64,000 nucleotides of DNA from Leuconostoc mesenteroides subsp. mesenteroides (lineage in GTDB: Bacteria; Bacillota; Bacilli; Lactobacillales; Lactobacillaceae). The position numbers and the translations under genes were made by a program. Under the pieces are notes generated by a model. It did not search any database, had not been told where the DNA came from, and saw nothing but the letters and a program-made list of their open reading frames with translations. How positions within the stretch are numbered: position 1 is the stretch's first letter; each line of letters opens with the position of its first letter. The stretch lies in NCBI GenBank assembly GCA_009676745.1, contig CP046062.1:498501-562500 (forward strand), in the 5' to 3' direction. Of this stretch, positions 8,560-17,435 are shown piece by piece.

Positions 8560-8871
8560 TTAATAAAGTCCTAATGATATTCGTGCATAGCGACTCATTT
8601 TTTCAATATTCCAAGCCGGTTCCCACACTAATTGAATATCAACGTCTTTAACCTCTGCTAGACTCATCAAGGATTTTCGAATCATATCTTCCAAAACTTC
8701 TACCAATGGACAGCCCATGGTTGTTAGCGTCATTTGTATAATCACTAATCCTGTTTTTTCGATAAAATCGACGTGATAAATTAACCCAAGGTTCACAATA
8801 TCAATTCTTAACTCTGGGTCAACCACTGTTTGCAATGCTTCTAAGACATCAGATTCTATCGTTTGAGACAT
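8560..8871 (-). CDS. sufT: SufT-like metal-sulfur cluster maturation protein (DUF59/MIP18)
   Basis: 103 residues, the usual size. DPELRIDIVNLGLIYHV at ~17-33 and TTMGCPLVE at ~50-58, with its conserved cysteine, are the signatures of the SufT/PaaD/MIP18 family, which helps mature Fe-S proteins. It lies downstream of sufB and the NmrA-like gene on the same strand, so it may be part of a suf regulon. A perfect 12-bp palindrome CTAGTATACTAG followed by T's lies in the 56-bp gap upstream and could be a weak terminator or an operator. Confidence 0.82.
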   Translation of the reverse strand: MSQTIESDVLEALQTVVDPELRIDIVNLGLIYHVDFIEKTGLVIIQMTLTTMGCPLVEVLEDMIRKSLMSLAEVKDVDIQLVWEPAWNIEKMSRYARISLGLY

Positions 8872-8927
8872 ACGCTTCTCCTATTACAAAAAATACTAGT
8901 ATACTAGATTAAAAATAATTATCTGGC

Positions 8928-9806
8928 TTAAATATTATCTGATAGTAAACTTTTTAAATTTTCTTTGAGATTATTTGCTTTAACCCCAGCTAATTCAGAA
9001 ATAGCTGTTGATGTCGTTGCGAATTTTTCTTCCCTAATCGACTTTTGCAATAAAGTAATAAATTCTGCATTTTCTCTAGCTACATCATGCTTCAAAAGAT
9101 AATCTGTCACACCATCATCAGATAAGGCTTTATGCGTAATTTCTGTATCCGTTATTTCACTCAATATTGTAGCAATTTCTGGATAACTGATTAAATGTTC
9201 ACGGGTAAGGTAATAAATCTTATTTTCATGCCCTTCTTCACTCAAAACAGTAGCATTGGCCAATGCTAAATCATCCCGTAGTACATAATTAAATGACATG
9301 CTATCCGTTGAAGAAACCAATTCTTTGGTTTTGATTGCAGTCAAAATATTTGGCTTCAACTCATCTAAGTAAATTGCATTTTTTAAAATGGTAAAGGGAA
9401 TATTTGTAGCTCGAACCATGTGTTCTGTTGCCATATCAACATCTTCTAAGCCAAATAATCTTTCCTGCGTCTCAGCAAGACTTATGAGATAAATATGTCC
9501 AACTTTTGCTTGATAGGCAGCTCTGACTACATTATATTGCTGTTGTAATCTGGTCATATTATCAAGTTCAGGTGATGAAATGATCAATAATTTTTCTACA
9601 TTTTGGAAGGCAGCAGTCATTTGACTCACATCATCGTAACCACCTTTTCGCAATGTAATACCTAACTTTGATAAATAAGTTGCCTTTTCTGGACGTCTAA
9701 CCAAGGCCGCTATCTCATCGGCAGGAATCTGTTTACTAAATAACAAATGTTGAATCGTCTTTGTACCAAGTTCTCCTGTTGCACCTGTAACCATTATTTT
9801 TTTCAT
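8928..9806 (-). CDS. NmrA/QorB-like NAD(P)-binding reductase
   Basis: 292 residues from the ATG at 9804-9806, which is preceded by GGAG at 8 nt; an in-frame upstream start lacks a binding site. MKKIMVTGATGELGTKTI is a Rossmann glycine-rich motif of the atypical short-chain dehydrogenase group (NmrA, NAD(P)H:quinone oxidoreductase 2). The substrate is unknown. It lies 53 nt after sufB without an obvious terminator, so it may be read through from the suf operon. Confidence 0.78.
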   Translation of the reverse strand: MKKIMVTGATGELGTKTIQHLLFSKQIPADEIAALVRRPEKATYLSKLGITLRKGGYDDVSQMTAAFQNVEKLLIISSPELDNMTRLQQQYNVVRAAYQAKVGHIYLISLAETQERLFGLEDVDMATEHMVRATNIPFTILKNAIYLDELKPNILTAIKTKELVSSTDSMSFNYVLRDDLALANATVLSEEGHENKIYYLTREHLISYPEIATILSEITDTEITHKALSDDGVTDYLLKHDVARENAEFITLLQKSIREEKFATTSTAISELAGVKANNLKENLKSLLSDNI

Positions 9807-9859
9807 AGCAAATACTCCATTATTTGTTATACATACCGACACTAAAATATCTATACAGC

Positions 9860-11293
9860 TTATCCTACTGATCCCACCATCTCAAATTTCATAAGCCGGT
9901 TTAATTCAACCGCATATTCCATTGGTAATTCTTTGGTAAACGGCTCAACAAAGCCCATAATAATCATCTCTGTGGCTTTTTCGGCAGAAATACCGCGTGT
10001 CATTAGATAATACAATTGTTCTTCGGATACGCGTGATACTTTAGCTTCATGCTCCATCGACACATTACCATTCAAAATTGTATTGTATGGAATCGTATCA
10101 GCGGAAGACTTATCATCCACCAAAATTGTGTCACACTCGACGTGTGCAAATGACCCATCAGATTCGCGGCCAAATTTCACTGTGCCGCGATAATCTGTGG
10201 ACCCACCATCGTGTGCAATCGACTTTGAAATAATAGACGACGACGTATTCTTAGCTTGATGAATCATTTGCGCGCCAGAATCTAGGTTAACGCCCTCGCC
10301 AGCAACAGCAATCGATAACATTGTACCCTTTGCGCCCTCACCTTCTAAATAAACTGATGGATATTTCATTGTCGTTTTTGATCCAAAATTACCATCAATC
10401 CATTCCATCGTGGCATTTTCATGCGCCGCTGCACGTTTTGTTTCTAATGAGTACACGTTATTTGACCAGTTTTGAATCGTCGTGTAACGGCAATAACCGT
10501 CTTTTTTAACAATCACTTCTACCACAGCAGCATGTAGCGCATCCCCTGAATACATTGGTGCTGAACAGCCCTCAACGTAGTCAACATGCGCCCCTTCATC
10601 AACAATAATCAATGTCCGTTCAAACTGACCTTCATTTTCTGTATTGATACGGAAATAAGATTGAATAGGTGTCGTTACATGAACACCCTTAGGCACATAA
10701 ATAAATGTGCCACCAGACCAGACTGCTGAGTTTAAGGCCGCTAATTTATTATTGGTTGGTTTAACTAATGATCCAAAGTATTCTTGAATAAGCTCCGGAT
10801 ATTCTTGCACTGCAGTGTCTGTGTCGGTAAAAATAATTCCTGTCTTAGCAAATTCTTCTTTCATACGATGATAAACCACTTCAGACTCATACTGAGCAGA
10901 AGACCCTGCTAGCCATTTCCTTTCGGCTTCAGGTACACCCAAACGCTCAAACGTTTCCTTTAATTCAGTTGGTACGTCATCCCAATCACGATATTTATCA
11001 TTTGCTGGCTTATTATAGTAGTAAATATCCTCAAACTGTATCTCGCTTAAATCTGGCCCCCATGTATGCATAGGCATTCTGAGGTATGTTTGATAGGCTT
11101 GTAACCGATATTCTAACATCCATTGGGGCTCATTCTTTTTGGCTGAAATTTGACGAATAATGTCTTCGTTTAACCCTTTTCCTGTTGAAAATACAGCCTG
11201 GTAGTTATCTTGAAACCCTAATTCGCTGGCCTTGTCATTTGAAATGGCTGCTTTTGTTTGATTAATAGCTTCTTGTCTGTCTATTTCCATCAT
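9860..11293 (-). CDS. sufB: Fe-S cluster assembly scaffold SufB
   Basis: 477 residues, full length. SufB with SufC and SufD forms the scaffold on which Fe-S clusters are built. SufB family regions such as [19 protein letters not shown] (~195-213), VEGCSAP (~240) and the C-terminal [20 protein letters not shown] are clear. Last core gene of sufCDSUB, 10 nt after sufU. Confidence 0.96.
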   Translation of the reverse strand: MMEIDRQEAINQTKAAISNDKASELGFQDNYQAVFSTGKGLNEDIIRQISAKKNEPQWMLEYRLQAYQTYLRMPMHTWGPDLSEIQFEDIYYYNKPANDKYRDWDDVPTELKETFERLGVPEAERKWLAGSSAQYESEVVYHRMKEEFAKTGIIFTDTDTAVQEYPELIQEYFGSLVKPTNNKLAALNSAVWSGGTFIYVPKGVHVTTPIQSYFRINTENEGQFERTLIIVDEGAHVDYVEGCSAPMYSGDALHAAVVEVIVKKDGYCRYTTIQNWSNNVYSLETKRAAAHENATMEWIDGNFGSKTTMKYPSVYLEGEGAKGTMLSIAVAGEGVNLDSGAQMIHQAKNTSSSIISKSIAHDGGSTDYRGTVKFGRESDGSFAHVECDTILVDDKSSADTIPYNTILNGNVSMEHEAKVSRVSEEQLYYLMTRGISAEKATEMIIMGFVEPFTKELPMEYAVELNRLMKFEMVGSVG

Positions 11294-11303
11294 CGAAACC
11301 TTT

Positions 11304-11738
11304 TTATTTCTCTACTGCTAATAGCTCATCCAGAGCATGCCAAGCCAAAGTTGCGCACTTTATTCGCGTGGGGAATTGCGTAACCCCTGCTAGAATTTGT
11401 GCTTCTCCAAGAAGTTTAGTATCTGCTACTTCCCCACGTGTCAGTTTTGAAAACTCCTCAAGTAAGGTAGCGACAGCTTCACGACGCTGTCCTACTACTA
11501 AATCTGTCATTATTGAAGACGAAGCCTTTGATATAGCGCAACCATCCCCATAAAAATATATATCTGTTACTTTATTGTCAGTCATCTCAAAAGCTAAGTC
11601 AATGATATCGCCACAAGTGGGATTGTATTTTCGAACATGATACGTTTCTGTCCCTGACATAGGCTTATAATGGTGCGGATGTTGGGCATATTCCATGACC
11701 GTTTGACGATATAAAAGATCTAAATTATGCAAACTCAC
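11304..11738 (-). CDS. sufU: SufU zinc-dependent sulfurtransferase
   Basis: 144 residues from a GTG start at 11736-11738. SufU accepts persulfide sulfur from SufS. The Zn ligands are visible: YNPTCGD (Cys and Asp), [15 protein letters not shown] (Cys) and [12 protein letters not shown] (Cys). The GTG is chosen because AAGGAG lies 10 nt upstream inside sufS; a longer in-frame reading has no binding site. The gene overlaps the sufS end by 14 nt. Confidence 0.93.
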   Translation of the reverse strand: MSLHNLDLLYRQTVMEYAQHPHHYKPMSGTETYHVRKYNPTCGDIIDLAFEMTDNKVTDIYFYGDGCAISKASSSIMTDLVVGQRREAVATLLEEFSKLTRGEVADTKLLGEAQILAGVTQFPTRIKCATLAWHALDELLAVEK

Positions 11739-12951
11739 GGTTAAAATACTCCTTAATATCTTCAATGACACGAATCAATCGATCGATTTCTCCACGCGTA
11801 TTATAGATATACAAACTAATACGAACTGTCGCCGCAATATTCAAATATTTCATGAGTGGCTGTGCGCAATGATGCCCTGCACGAACCTCAATCCCTTCTT
11901 GATCCAAGGCCGTTGCTAAGTCGTGAGCATGGATTCCTGCTAAATTAAATGCCATCACACCTGAATGCTGTGCACTGTTTTGCGGACCATAAATAGTGAC
12001 ACCTGCAATACTTTTTAACTTCGGCAAAGCATAATCAACTAGAGACTGCTCATAGCTTTCAATTTCTTTCATTCCAATATTTGTCAGATAATCAATGGCG
12101 GCCCCTAAAGCAATTGCACCAGCAATATTGGGTGTTCCCGCCTCAAACCGCCATGGTGAAGGCTGAAAAGTCGCTTCTTGCAAGTCCACCAGTTCAATCA
12201 TTTCTCCGCCAAATTGAGCTGGTTTCATATTTTTTAAAATATCATGTTTGCCGTAAAGCACCCCTATACCTGTTGGTCCAAGCATTTTATGACCCGAAAA
12301 GGCAAAAAAGTCAACATCCATATCTTGCACATCAACACGCATATGCGGAACAGATTGGGCACCATCAGCAATCATGATAGCGTCGTGTTTATGGACTATT
12401 TTTGCGATTGCTTTTATAGGATTAACAACCCCCAACACATTAGAAGCATGTGTGATTGATACAATTTTAGTTTTGTCTGTTATTTTTCGCTCAAGATCAG
12501 CCATATTTAAGGTGCCATCGTCGTTAAGTTCAACATATTTTAAATGTGCCCCAACACGTTGCGCCAATTGTTGCCATGGCACAATATTAGAATGATGTTC
12601 CATGTAAGATATTAAGATTTCATCGTCCTGCTTAACATGTTCTGCACCATAAGTACTTGCTAACCAATTAAGTGATTCAGTTGTGCCACGAGTGAATAAA
12701 ACCTCTTCACGTTTTTGAGCATGAATAAATTCTTGTACTTTATCACGGGCTTGTTCATATTGTTGTGTCACACGCTCTGATAATTCATAAATACCGCGAT
12801 GTACGTTTGCATTATTATTTTGGTAGTAATTTACTAATGAATCAATCACATATTGGGGTTTTTGTGACGTAGCTGCACTGTCGAAATAGAGTAGTTCCTG
12901 CCCGTTGATAGTTTGATTAAGTATTGGAAAATCATGTCTAATCGTCTTCAT
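11725..12951 (-). CDS. sufS: Cysteine desulfurase SufS
   Basis: 408 residues. PLP enzyme that takes sulfur from cysteine for Fe-S cluster assembly. The PLP lysine is in FSGHKMLGPTGIGVLYG (~residue 223) and the catalytic cysteine is in RAGHHCAQPLMKYL (~361). The short active-site loop fits a group II enzyme that works with SufU. Its start overlaps sufD by 14 nt. Confidence 0.96.
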   Translation of the reverse strand: MKTIRHDFPILNQTINGQELLYFDSAATSQKPQYVIDSLVNYYQNNNANVHRGIYELSERVTQQYEQARDKVQEFIHAQKREEVLFTRGTTESLNWLASTYGAEHVKQDDEILISYMEHHSNIVPWQQLAQRVGAHLKYVELNDDGTLNMADLERKITDKTKIVSITHASNVLGVVNPIKAIAKIVHKHDAIMIADGAQSVPHMRVDVQDMDVDFFAFSGHKMLGPTGIGVLYGKHDILKNMKPAQFGGEMIELVDLQEATFQPSPWRFEAGTPNIAGAIALGAAIDYLTNIGMKEIESYEQSLVDYALPKLKSIAGVTIYGPQNSAQHSGVMAFNLAGIHAHDLATALDQEGIEVRAGHHCAQPLMKYLNIAATVRISLYIYNTRGEIDRLIRVIEDIKEYFNREFA

Positions 12952-14122
12952 GTTGTAATTTTCTTTCTATTTCTTCAACTATTTGCTTTTGTGCTGATTT
13001 TGTTGGCATTTTGGCCAAAACTTCACCCATGAAGCCACGAATAACTAGCTTGCGAGCCACTTGTTCGCTAATACCCCGACTCATTAAATAATACATTTGG
13101 TTTTCATCAACTCGGCCTACAGAAGCCGCATGACCAGCCGTCACATCGTTTTCATCAATGAGTAACAAAGGATTGGCATCTCCACGTGCGCGACGTGATA
13201 GCATCAAAACACGCGACTCCTGCTGCGCATCTGATCCTTTAGCACCCTTAACAATTTTTCCTATCCCATTAAATACTAAAGTGGAGCGATTGAGAATAAC
13301 CCCTCGTTGAAAAATATGACCAGTGGTATGGCGACCACGATTCAAAATAGTTGTTACCATCCCTTGTGTTTGTTTTTTTGTGGTGAGTCCAATGACATTT
13401 GTATGTGATGCAGCGCCCTCACCATTTAGCTGACTAGCTAATCGTATGATTGCATTACCGTCGTTAAACTCAGCATTTTGCCAGTCCACAGTCGCGTGAT
13501 TTCTTACATCAACTTCTCGATTAATAAATGCTGTTGTTTGTTCCCCAAACGCATCAATGTTAGCATAACTGACTTGGGCACCGACGTCTGCTACCGCTTC
13601 AATAACAACAGAAGCTTTTGTTTTTTGAGTCCCAATCGTGTGCATTTGTTGTAGTATGTCAACTTTGGCATTGGTACCAACGTATATAAAAATACGAGCC
13701 ACAAAATCCTCTCCAGATATAGCTAAATGATTCAATGACAGATGCAAAACACTATCAAATTGAACGTTTTCTGGTATATAAACAAAAATTCCTGTGTTAA
13801 ACTGTGCCAAATTTTGTGCTGATAATCGATCGGCTGTTTTGGAAATCACGCTACCTAACAGCTTTTCAACTAGTGCTGGATACTCAATCTGCGCTTGTGC
13901 CATATTCATCAGAATCACACCACGAGCAATCATATCATCCGATAATTGGTGATAAGTGGTAGATAGCCCACTCACTTCGATGCCGTGAACATTATCCTCA
14001 GCAAAATATGACATTGTCGTTTCTTCCTTGGCTGCTATCATTTTATCAAGTTGCCAGGAAGTGTATCGAACTTTAGCAAATGTTGGTAGTGGTAAAGAAT
14101 GCATTGCACTATTATCAACCAT
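12938..14122 (-). CDS. sufD: Fe-S cluster assembly protein SufD
   Basis: About 394 residues, paralogue of SufB and partner of SufC. The shared C-terminal core is visible: DVTAGHAASVGRVDENQMYYLMSRGI. ATG 14120-14122 follows the sufC stop by 1 nt and has GGAGGAT in the sufC tail; the longer in-frame reading is not supported. Confidence 0.95.
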   Translation of the reverse strand: MVDNSAMHSLPLPTFAKVRYTSWQLDKMIAAKEETTMSYFAEDNVHGIEVSGLSTTYHQLSDDMIARGVILMNMAQAQIEYPALVEKLLGSVISKTADRLSAQNLAQFNTGIFVYIPENVQFDSVLHLSLNHLAISGEDFVARIFIYVGTNAKVDILQQMHTIGTQKTKASVVIEAVADVGAQVSYANIDAFGEQTTAFINREVDVRNHATVDWQNAEFNDGNAIIRLASQLNGEGAASHTNVIGLTTKKQTQGMVTTILNRGRHTTGHIFQRGVILNRSTLVFNGIGKIVKGAKGSDAQQESRVLMLSRRARGDANPLLLIDENDVTAGHAASVGRVDENQMYYLMSRGISEQVARKLVIRGFMGEVLAKMPTKSAQKQIVEEIERKLQHEDD

Positions 14123-14123
14123 G

Positions 14124-14924
14124 TCAATCCTCCACAAAATATGAATTCACATCTTCATCTGTCAACGTAACGTTCAATCCAAGTTCATCTCGTAATCCCG
14201 CATATCCTTCAGATTCTAGTTTCTTAGCCAATTCAGCACCGCCTGTCTTAACTATTTTACCGCCCATCATCACATGGACAAAATCAGGCGCAATATAGTC
14301 AAGTAACCGTTGATAATGCGTAATCATAAGTGTGCCAAATTCACTGGAACGCATTTCATTGACACCACGAGAAACAACCTTTAGAGCATCAATGTCTAAT
14401 CCTGAATCAATCTCATCTAAAATAGCAATTTTTGGCTCTATCATCATCATTTGCAAAATTTCATTACGTTTCTTCTCACCACCAGAGAATCCTTCGTTAA
14501 GATAACGTTCTGCCATTTCTTCTGACATCGATAAGAATTCACGTTTTTCATCGAGTTTTGCAATGAAAGACATCACACCAATTTGGTCGTCCTCGGCACG
14601 ACGAGCGTTGATGGCTGCTCTCATAAATTCAGCATTAGTCACCCCTTGAATTTCAGATGGGTACTGCATAGCCAAGAATAGGCCTGCGCGAGCACGTTGA
14701 TCAACTGACATGTCAGCCAAATCTTGATCGTCCATATAAATATGACCTTCAGTAACTTCATATGCTGGATGTCCCATAATTGTTTGTGACAACGTTGATT
14801 TTCCAGTTCCATTTGGTCCCATAATAGCGTGAATTTCACCAGTATTGACGACTAAATTAACCCCCTTTAAAATTTCTTTTCCTTCTACTGAAACATGTAA
14901 ATCCTCTATCTTAAGTGTTGTCAT
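14124..14924 (-). CDS. sufC: SufC ATPase
   Basis: 266 residues. ABC-type ATPase of the SufBCD complex, with Walker A GPNGTGKST, signature FSGGEKKRNEIL and Walker B IAILDEIDSGLD. ATG 14922-14924 overlaps the end region of the upstream regulator: AGGGGA, TAA stop and ATG follow in one short stretch, so translation is probably coupled to that regulator. Confidence 0.96.
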   Translation of the reverse strand: MTTLKIEDLHVSVEGKEILKGVNLVVNTGEIHAIMGPNGTGKSTLSQTIMGHPAYEVTEGHIYMDDQDLADMSVDQRARAGLFLAMQYPSEIQGVTNAEFMRAAINARRAEDDQIGVMSFIAKLDEKREFLSMSEEMAERYLNEGFSGGEKKRNEILQMMMIEPKIAILDEIDSGLDIDALKVVSRGVNEMRSSEFGTLMITHYQRLLDYIAPDFVHVMMGGKIVKTGGAELAKKLESEGYAGLRDELGLNVTLTDEDVNSYFVED

Positions 14925-14925
14925 A

Positions 14926-15768
14926 TTATTTTTCCCCTCTTCGCTGACTGATTTTTTGTAAAATAACTTTATTTTTATGCATTTTTGCAATCACACGCGC
15001 ATTTTCAATCATCTCATTTACAATAAAATGCTGACTATCCCAAGTATCACTAGCTTGCACCAATAACCAAAAAAAGTTTTCTAAGAAATAAGTACTATCA
15101 CTTGTGTTCGCTAAATCAATGCCATAAGTTGCCAACATCATAGCATATTTGTAGTTTTTAATCGACATTTGATATTGAGCTAATAAATAAACAATTGCCG
15201 CTTGAAATCCAGAATGGTCTACTGTTGTATTTTCCTTTTGATAACGCCAAACATCTTCAAAAGCCTGGTGTGCTTCTTCAAATTGGCCGCGTTGATAGTA
15301 GTAATGACTCGTTATGGCATAAAACAATAATTTGTGTGTCCTATTAAGACCTGCTATATCAATTTTTTTAATGATTTGTTTTGCTCTGAAACAGTCTTGT
15401 TTTAAGATAACTGCAGAAAAATATTGTGTAATTTGATAGCATTCCCGTTCAGTATCAATCATTTTATCCGTTTGTACTTGTTTGATTAGATGCTCAAATT
15501 TTCCAATGTCTTGATAAAAAAGTGCTTGAGTGGCCAATGATAAAATACGCTCGTTGTCTGTTTGACGTATAGTAACATCGATTGGGAAAACATCATTCAG
15601 CGTTAACCCTAACCGTTCACACAAAGCAATCATGATATCAAAAGCTGGCACTTGTTGATGCTTTTCAAATTTTGACAAAGTAGCTTGTGTACAAATATCA
15701 GAACACAACGCCATTTGTGACATTTTCAAACGTTTTCTCGTAGTGATAAATTTTTCTATGTTGATCAT
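14926..15768 (-). CDS. XRE-family regulator with C-terminal TPR-like region (Rgg/RRNPP-like)
   Basis: 280 residues. Residues 1-65 form a Cro/CI helix-turn-helix (MSQMALCSDICTQATLSKFE). The rest is all-helical and TPR-like, with motifs such as AITSHYYYQRGQFEEAHQAF, as in RRNPP/Rgg regulators that sense short peptides. It is the first gene of the suf operon: its TAA stop lies 1 nt before the sufC ATG. GGGGGG precedes its ATG, immediately after the leader terminator. It may regulate suf or other genes; the ligand is unknown. A link to peptide signalling is family inference only. Confidence 0.75.
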   Translation of the reverse strand: MINIEKFITTRKRLKMSQMALCSDICTQATLSKFEKHQQVPAFDIMIALCERLGLTLNDVFPIDVTIRQTDNERILSLATQALFYQDIGKFEHLIKQVQTDKMIDTERECYQITQYFSAVILKQDCFRAKQIIKKIDIAGLNRTHKLLFYAITSHYYYQRGQFEEAHQAFEDVWRYQKENTTVDHSGFQAAIVYLLAQYQMSIKNYKYAMMLATYGIDLANTSDSTYFLENFFWLLVQASDTWDSQHFIVNEMIENARVIAKMHKNKVILQKISQRRGEK

Positions 15769-15786
15769 TATCCCCCCAATTCTATG

Positions 15787-15822
15787 AAAAAAGGCATCTA
15801 ACTGCGCTAACAGTTAGGTGCC
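15787..15822 (-). terminator. Intrinsic terminator in the suf operon leader
   Basis: On the minus strand GGCACCTAACTG / CAGTTAGATGCC (one G-U pair) closes a 6-nt loop and runs into TTTTTT. It ends 19 nt before the start of the first gene of the operon. Its 5' arm CCTAAC (15813-15818) can pair with GTTGGG (15837-15842). Confidence 0.82.
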
Positions 15823-15997
15823 CGAACAAAAAATATCCCAACCGTCTACTAACTATAAGTTAATTAGCAGACAATCACTCAAAATAACCTACTAATCATC
15901 AGTTGATAAGCAGGTTACTGAGAATATTGTTTGGTTTTCTTGCATTTTTATTCATTAAGTCATTTTTCATTTCTGAGTAAAAACTCATATCTGTGTT
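15823..15997 (-). promoter_or_regulatory. Leader-peptide attenuator of the suf operon
   Basis: Same architecture as 839-1012. Strand 1 (15908-15917, in the leader ORF) pairs with strand 2 (15886-15896); strand 2 with strand 3 (15864-15872); strand 3 with strand 4 (15844-15852); GTTGGG next to strand 4 pairs with the terminator arm. Several base pairs differ from the other copy but stay paired (A-U against G-U). On the minus strand both share AGTAGGTT, TGAGTGA and GTTGGGA in the same order. Stalling on the leader ORF should allow read-through into the regulator and sufCDSUB. Mechanism is inference. Confidence 0.65.
15899..15955 (-). CDS. suf operon leader peptide, 18 aa
   Basis: Encodes MNKNARKPNNILSNLLIN, with ATT CTC and CTG CTT ATC codons near the stop. 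Length and stop position match the leader at 915-971. No strong ribosome binding site is visible before this ATG; an in-frame ATG at 15968-15970 would add five residues but is no better supported. Likely a stalling leader for Ile/Leu starvation. A pheromone role with the adjacent RRNPP-like regulator is an alternative, but the peptide lacks a secretion signal. Confidence 0.5.
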   Translation of the reverse strand: MNKNARKPNNILSNLLIN

Positions 15998-16003
15998 TAG
16001 ATA

Positions 16004-16032
16004 ATTATATTCCTATAATTTAAAAATGTCAA
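16004..16032 (-). promoter_or_regulatory. suf operon promoter, consensus
   Basis: On the minus strand TTGACA (16027-16032), 17-bp spacer, TATAAT (16004-16009): a perfect sigma-A consensus. Transcription would start near 15997, upstream of the leader ORF. Such a strong promoter followed by a terminator fits control by attenuation. Confidence 0.85.
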
Positions 16033-16338
16033 ATATCATTGGAAAACGGGTGAGTATGCGTCTGCATTTCACAAACATCAATACCTTATGGTTACTTTCT
16101 AAAAATAAACCAAATCATAAAGATTGGGGATATTTTGTTGATAATTATTGTACATCTCCACCATCCTTTTATATCATTAGAAAAACATTAGAGATTAAAA
16201 TATAAGGAGATTTATTTCATAAATCAAATTTTTAATGTAAATACCGATCATTCAATCATATCCAAATAGCCATTCAGTACGCTGCACTGGTATTTTTTGA
16301 TGAACAACGTAATTTAATACGCGTTGGCATCAAATTAA
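16033..16338. other. Intergenic region without a confident gene
   Basis: AT-rich stretch between the suf promoter and the ldh terminator. On the plus strand a 59-codon ORF (16026-16205) has no ribosome binding site and overlaps the suf promoter. The end of the region reads IQYAALVFFDEQRNLIRVG in one plus frame, which looks protein-like and may be a gene remnant, but no family is recognised. Confidence 0.4.
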
Positions 16339-16370
16339 AAAGACGATGAATTCAGTATCATCGTCTCTTC
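16339..16370 (-). terminator. Terminator after the D-2-hydroxyacid dehydrogenase
   Basis: On the minus strand AGACGATGAT / ATTCATCGTCT hairpin followed by TTTTTAATTT, about 50 nt after the dehydrogenase stop codon. Confidence 0.75.
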
Positions 16371-16415
16371 TTAATAAAAAAGCCAGTTTATTACTGACAT
16401 TTAGATATCTGGGTT

Positions 16416-17405
16416 TTAACGTAAAATTTCGTTTTCAGTAACACCACCATTTGCCATCGTTACGGCATCATTTAAAGCCATTTCCACCATATTTTTGATT
16501 GCTGTATTTGTATAAAAAGCGATATGTGGTGACAGTAAAAAGTTATCATATTCAACTAAACGTTTTATATCCGCTGGTAGTGATGTTGGATCTTGATTTT
16601 GATTCATAAAATCATTTTCATTTGGTGTCACATCGAATGCTGCACCAGCCAATAACTCTGATTCAAGCGCTTTTTCAAGCTCAACCATGTCCACAATTTC
16701 ACCACGGGCAAAATTCAACATAATTGTTCCTGGTTGAATTTTGGCAAAGAAACTTTTATCCGCCATATAGCGTGTCTCTTCATTTAATGGTGTATGAAAA
16801 CTAACAACATCTGCTCGAGACAAAGCATCGTCTAACGTTGTATAAGTTACAAAAGGTTCGTTTTGGGCGCGATATATTGGGTCCACACCTAAAACTGTTG
16901 CGCCCAGCGCGTGAAGCATTTCTGCAAAGGCCGTTCCAATTCGTCCTACACCAATTACAGCAACCGTCAAATTATGAATTTCTCTCGCTTGACCACCAGC
17001 AGCCCAAGTATAGTCACCTGTACTCATAGCACGATCAAACTTTTTATTGTGTCGAATCAAATTGAAAAGTTGTGTTAGCGTGTATTCTGCAATTGCTCGA
17101 GGTGAATAGGCTGCAACATTAGACAAACGAATATTGTGAGCAAATGCTTCTGGCAAATCCAACACATCATAACCAACCTGTCGAATAGCGATTTGCTTAA
17201 TATTGAATTGAGCTAATTGCTCATAAACCGGAGCATTGATTGTCGTTGTTTGTTGTGTGGTAATTGCATCAAAACCTTCAGCGCGACGCACCGTTGTTTC
17301 GTCAAGAGGTTGATCAATGGTCACCACTTCATGTCCTGTTTTTTTGGTCCATTTTTCTACATAGGGCATTTCATCTGAAACTGTATTATACATTAAAATT
17401 TTCAT
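16416..17405 (-). CDS. D-2-hydroxyacid dehydrogenase (D-lactate dehydrogenase family)
   Basis: 329 residues. It reduces 2-oxo acids to D-2-hydroxy acids with NADH. VIGVGRIG (~150) is the NAD-binding loop; the catalytic Arg is in NFARGEIVD, the Glu in the FDVTPNEND region, and the His in LLSPHIAFYT near residue 297. The family includes D-lactate, D-hydroxyisocaproate and phenyllactate dehydrogenases and cannot be split by eye. It follows tyrS by 30 nt with no terminator between, so it is probably transcribed from the tyrosine T-box leader, which favours an aromatic 2-oxo acid substrate. GGAGG precedes the ATG. Confidence 0.88.
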   Translation of the reverse strand: MKILMYNTVSDEMPYVEKWTKKTGHEVVTIDQPLDETTVRRAEGFDAITTQQTTTINAPVYEQLAQFNIKQIAIRQVGYDVLDLPEAFAHNIRLSNVAAYSPRAIAEYTLTQLFNLIRHNKKFDRAMSTGDYTWAAGGQAREIHNLTVAVIGVGRIGTAFAEMLHALGATVLGVDPIYRAQNEPFVTYTTLDDALSRADVVSFHTPLNEETRYMADKSFFAKIQPGTIMLNFARGEIVDMVELEKALESELLAGAAFDVTPNENDFMNQNQDPTSLPADIKRLVEYDNFLLSPHIAFYTNTAIKNMVEMALNDAVTMANGGVTENEILR

Positions 17406-17435
17406 AGTATCCTCCAGAGGTGCGCTAGCAATAAA

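Noticed and set aside
15899..15955. Leader peptide as pheromone for the RRNPP-like regulator
   Set aside because: No signal peptide, and a matching leader exists without such a regulator.
16026..16205. 59-codon plus-strand ORF upstream of the suf promoter
   Set aside because: Overlaps the consensus minus-strand promoter, no ribosome binding site, no recognisable family.
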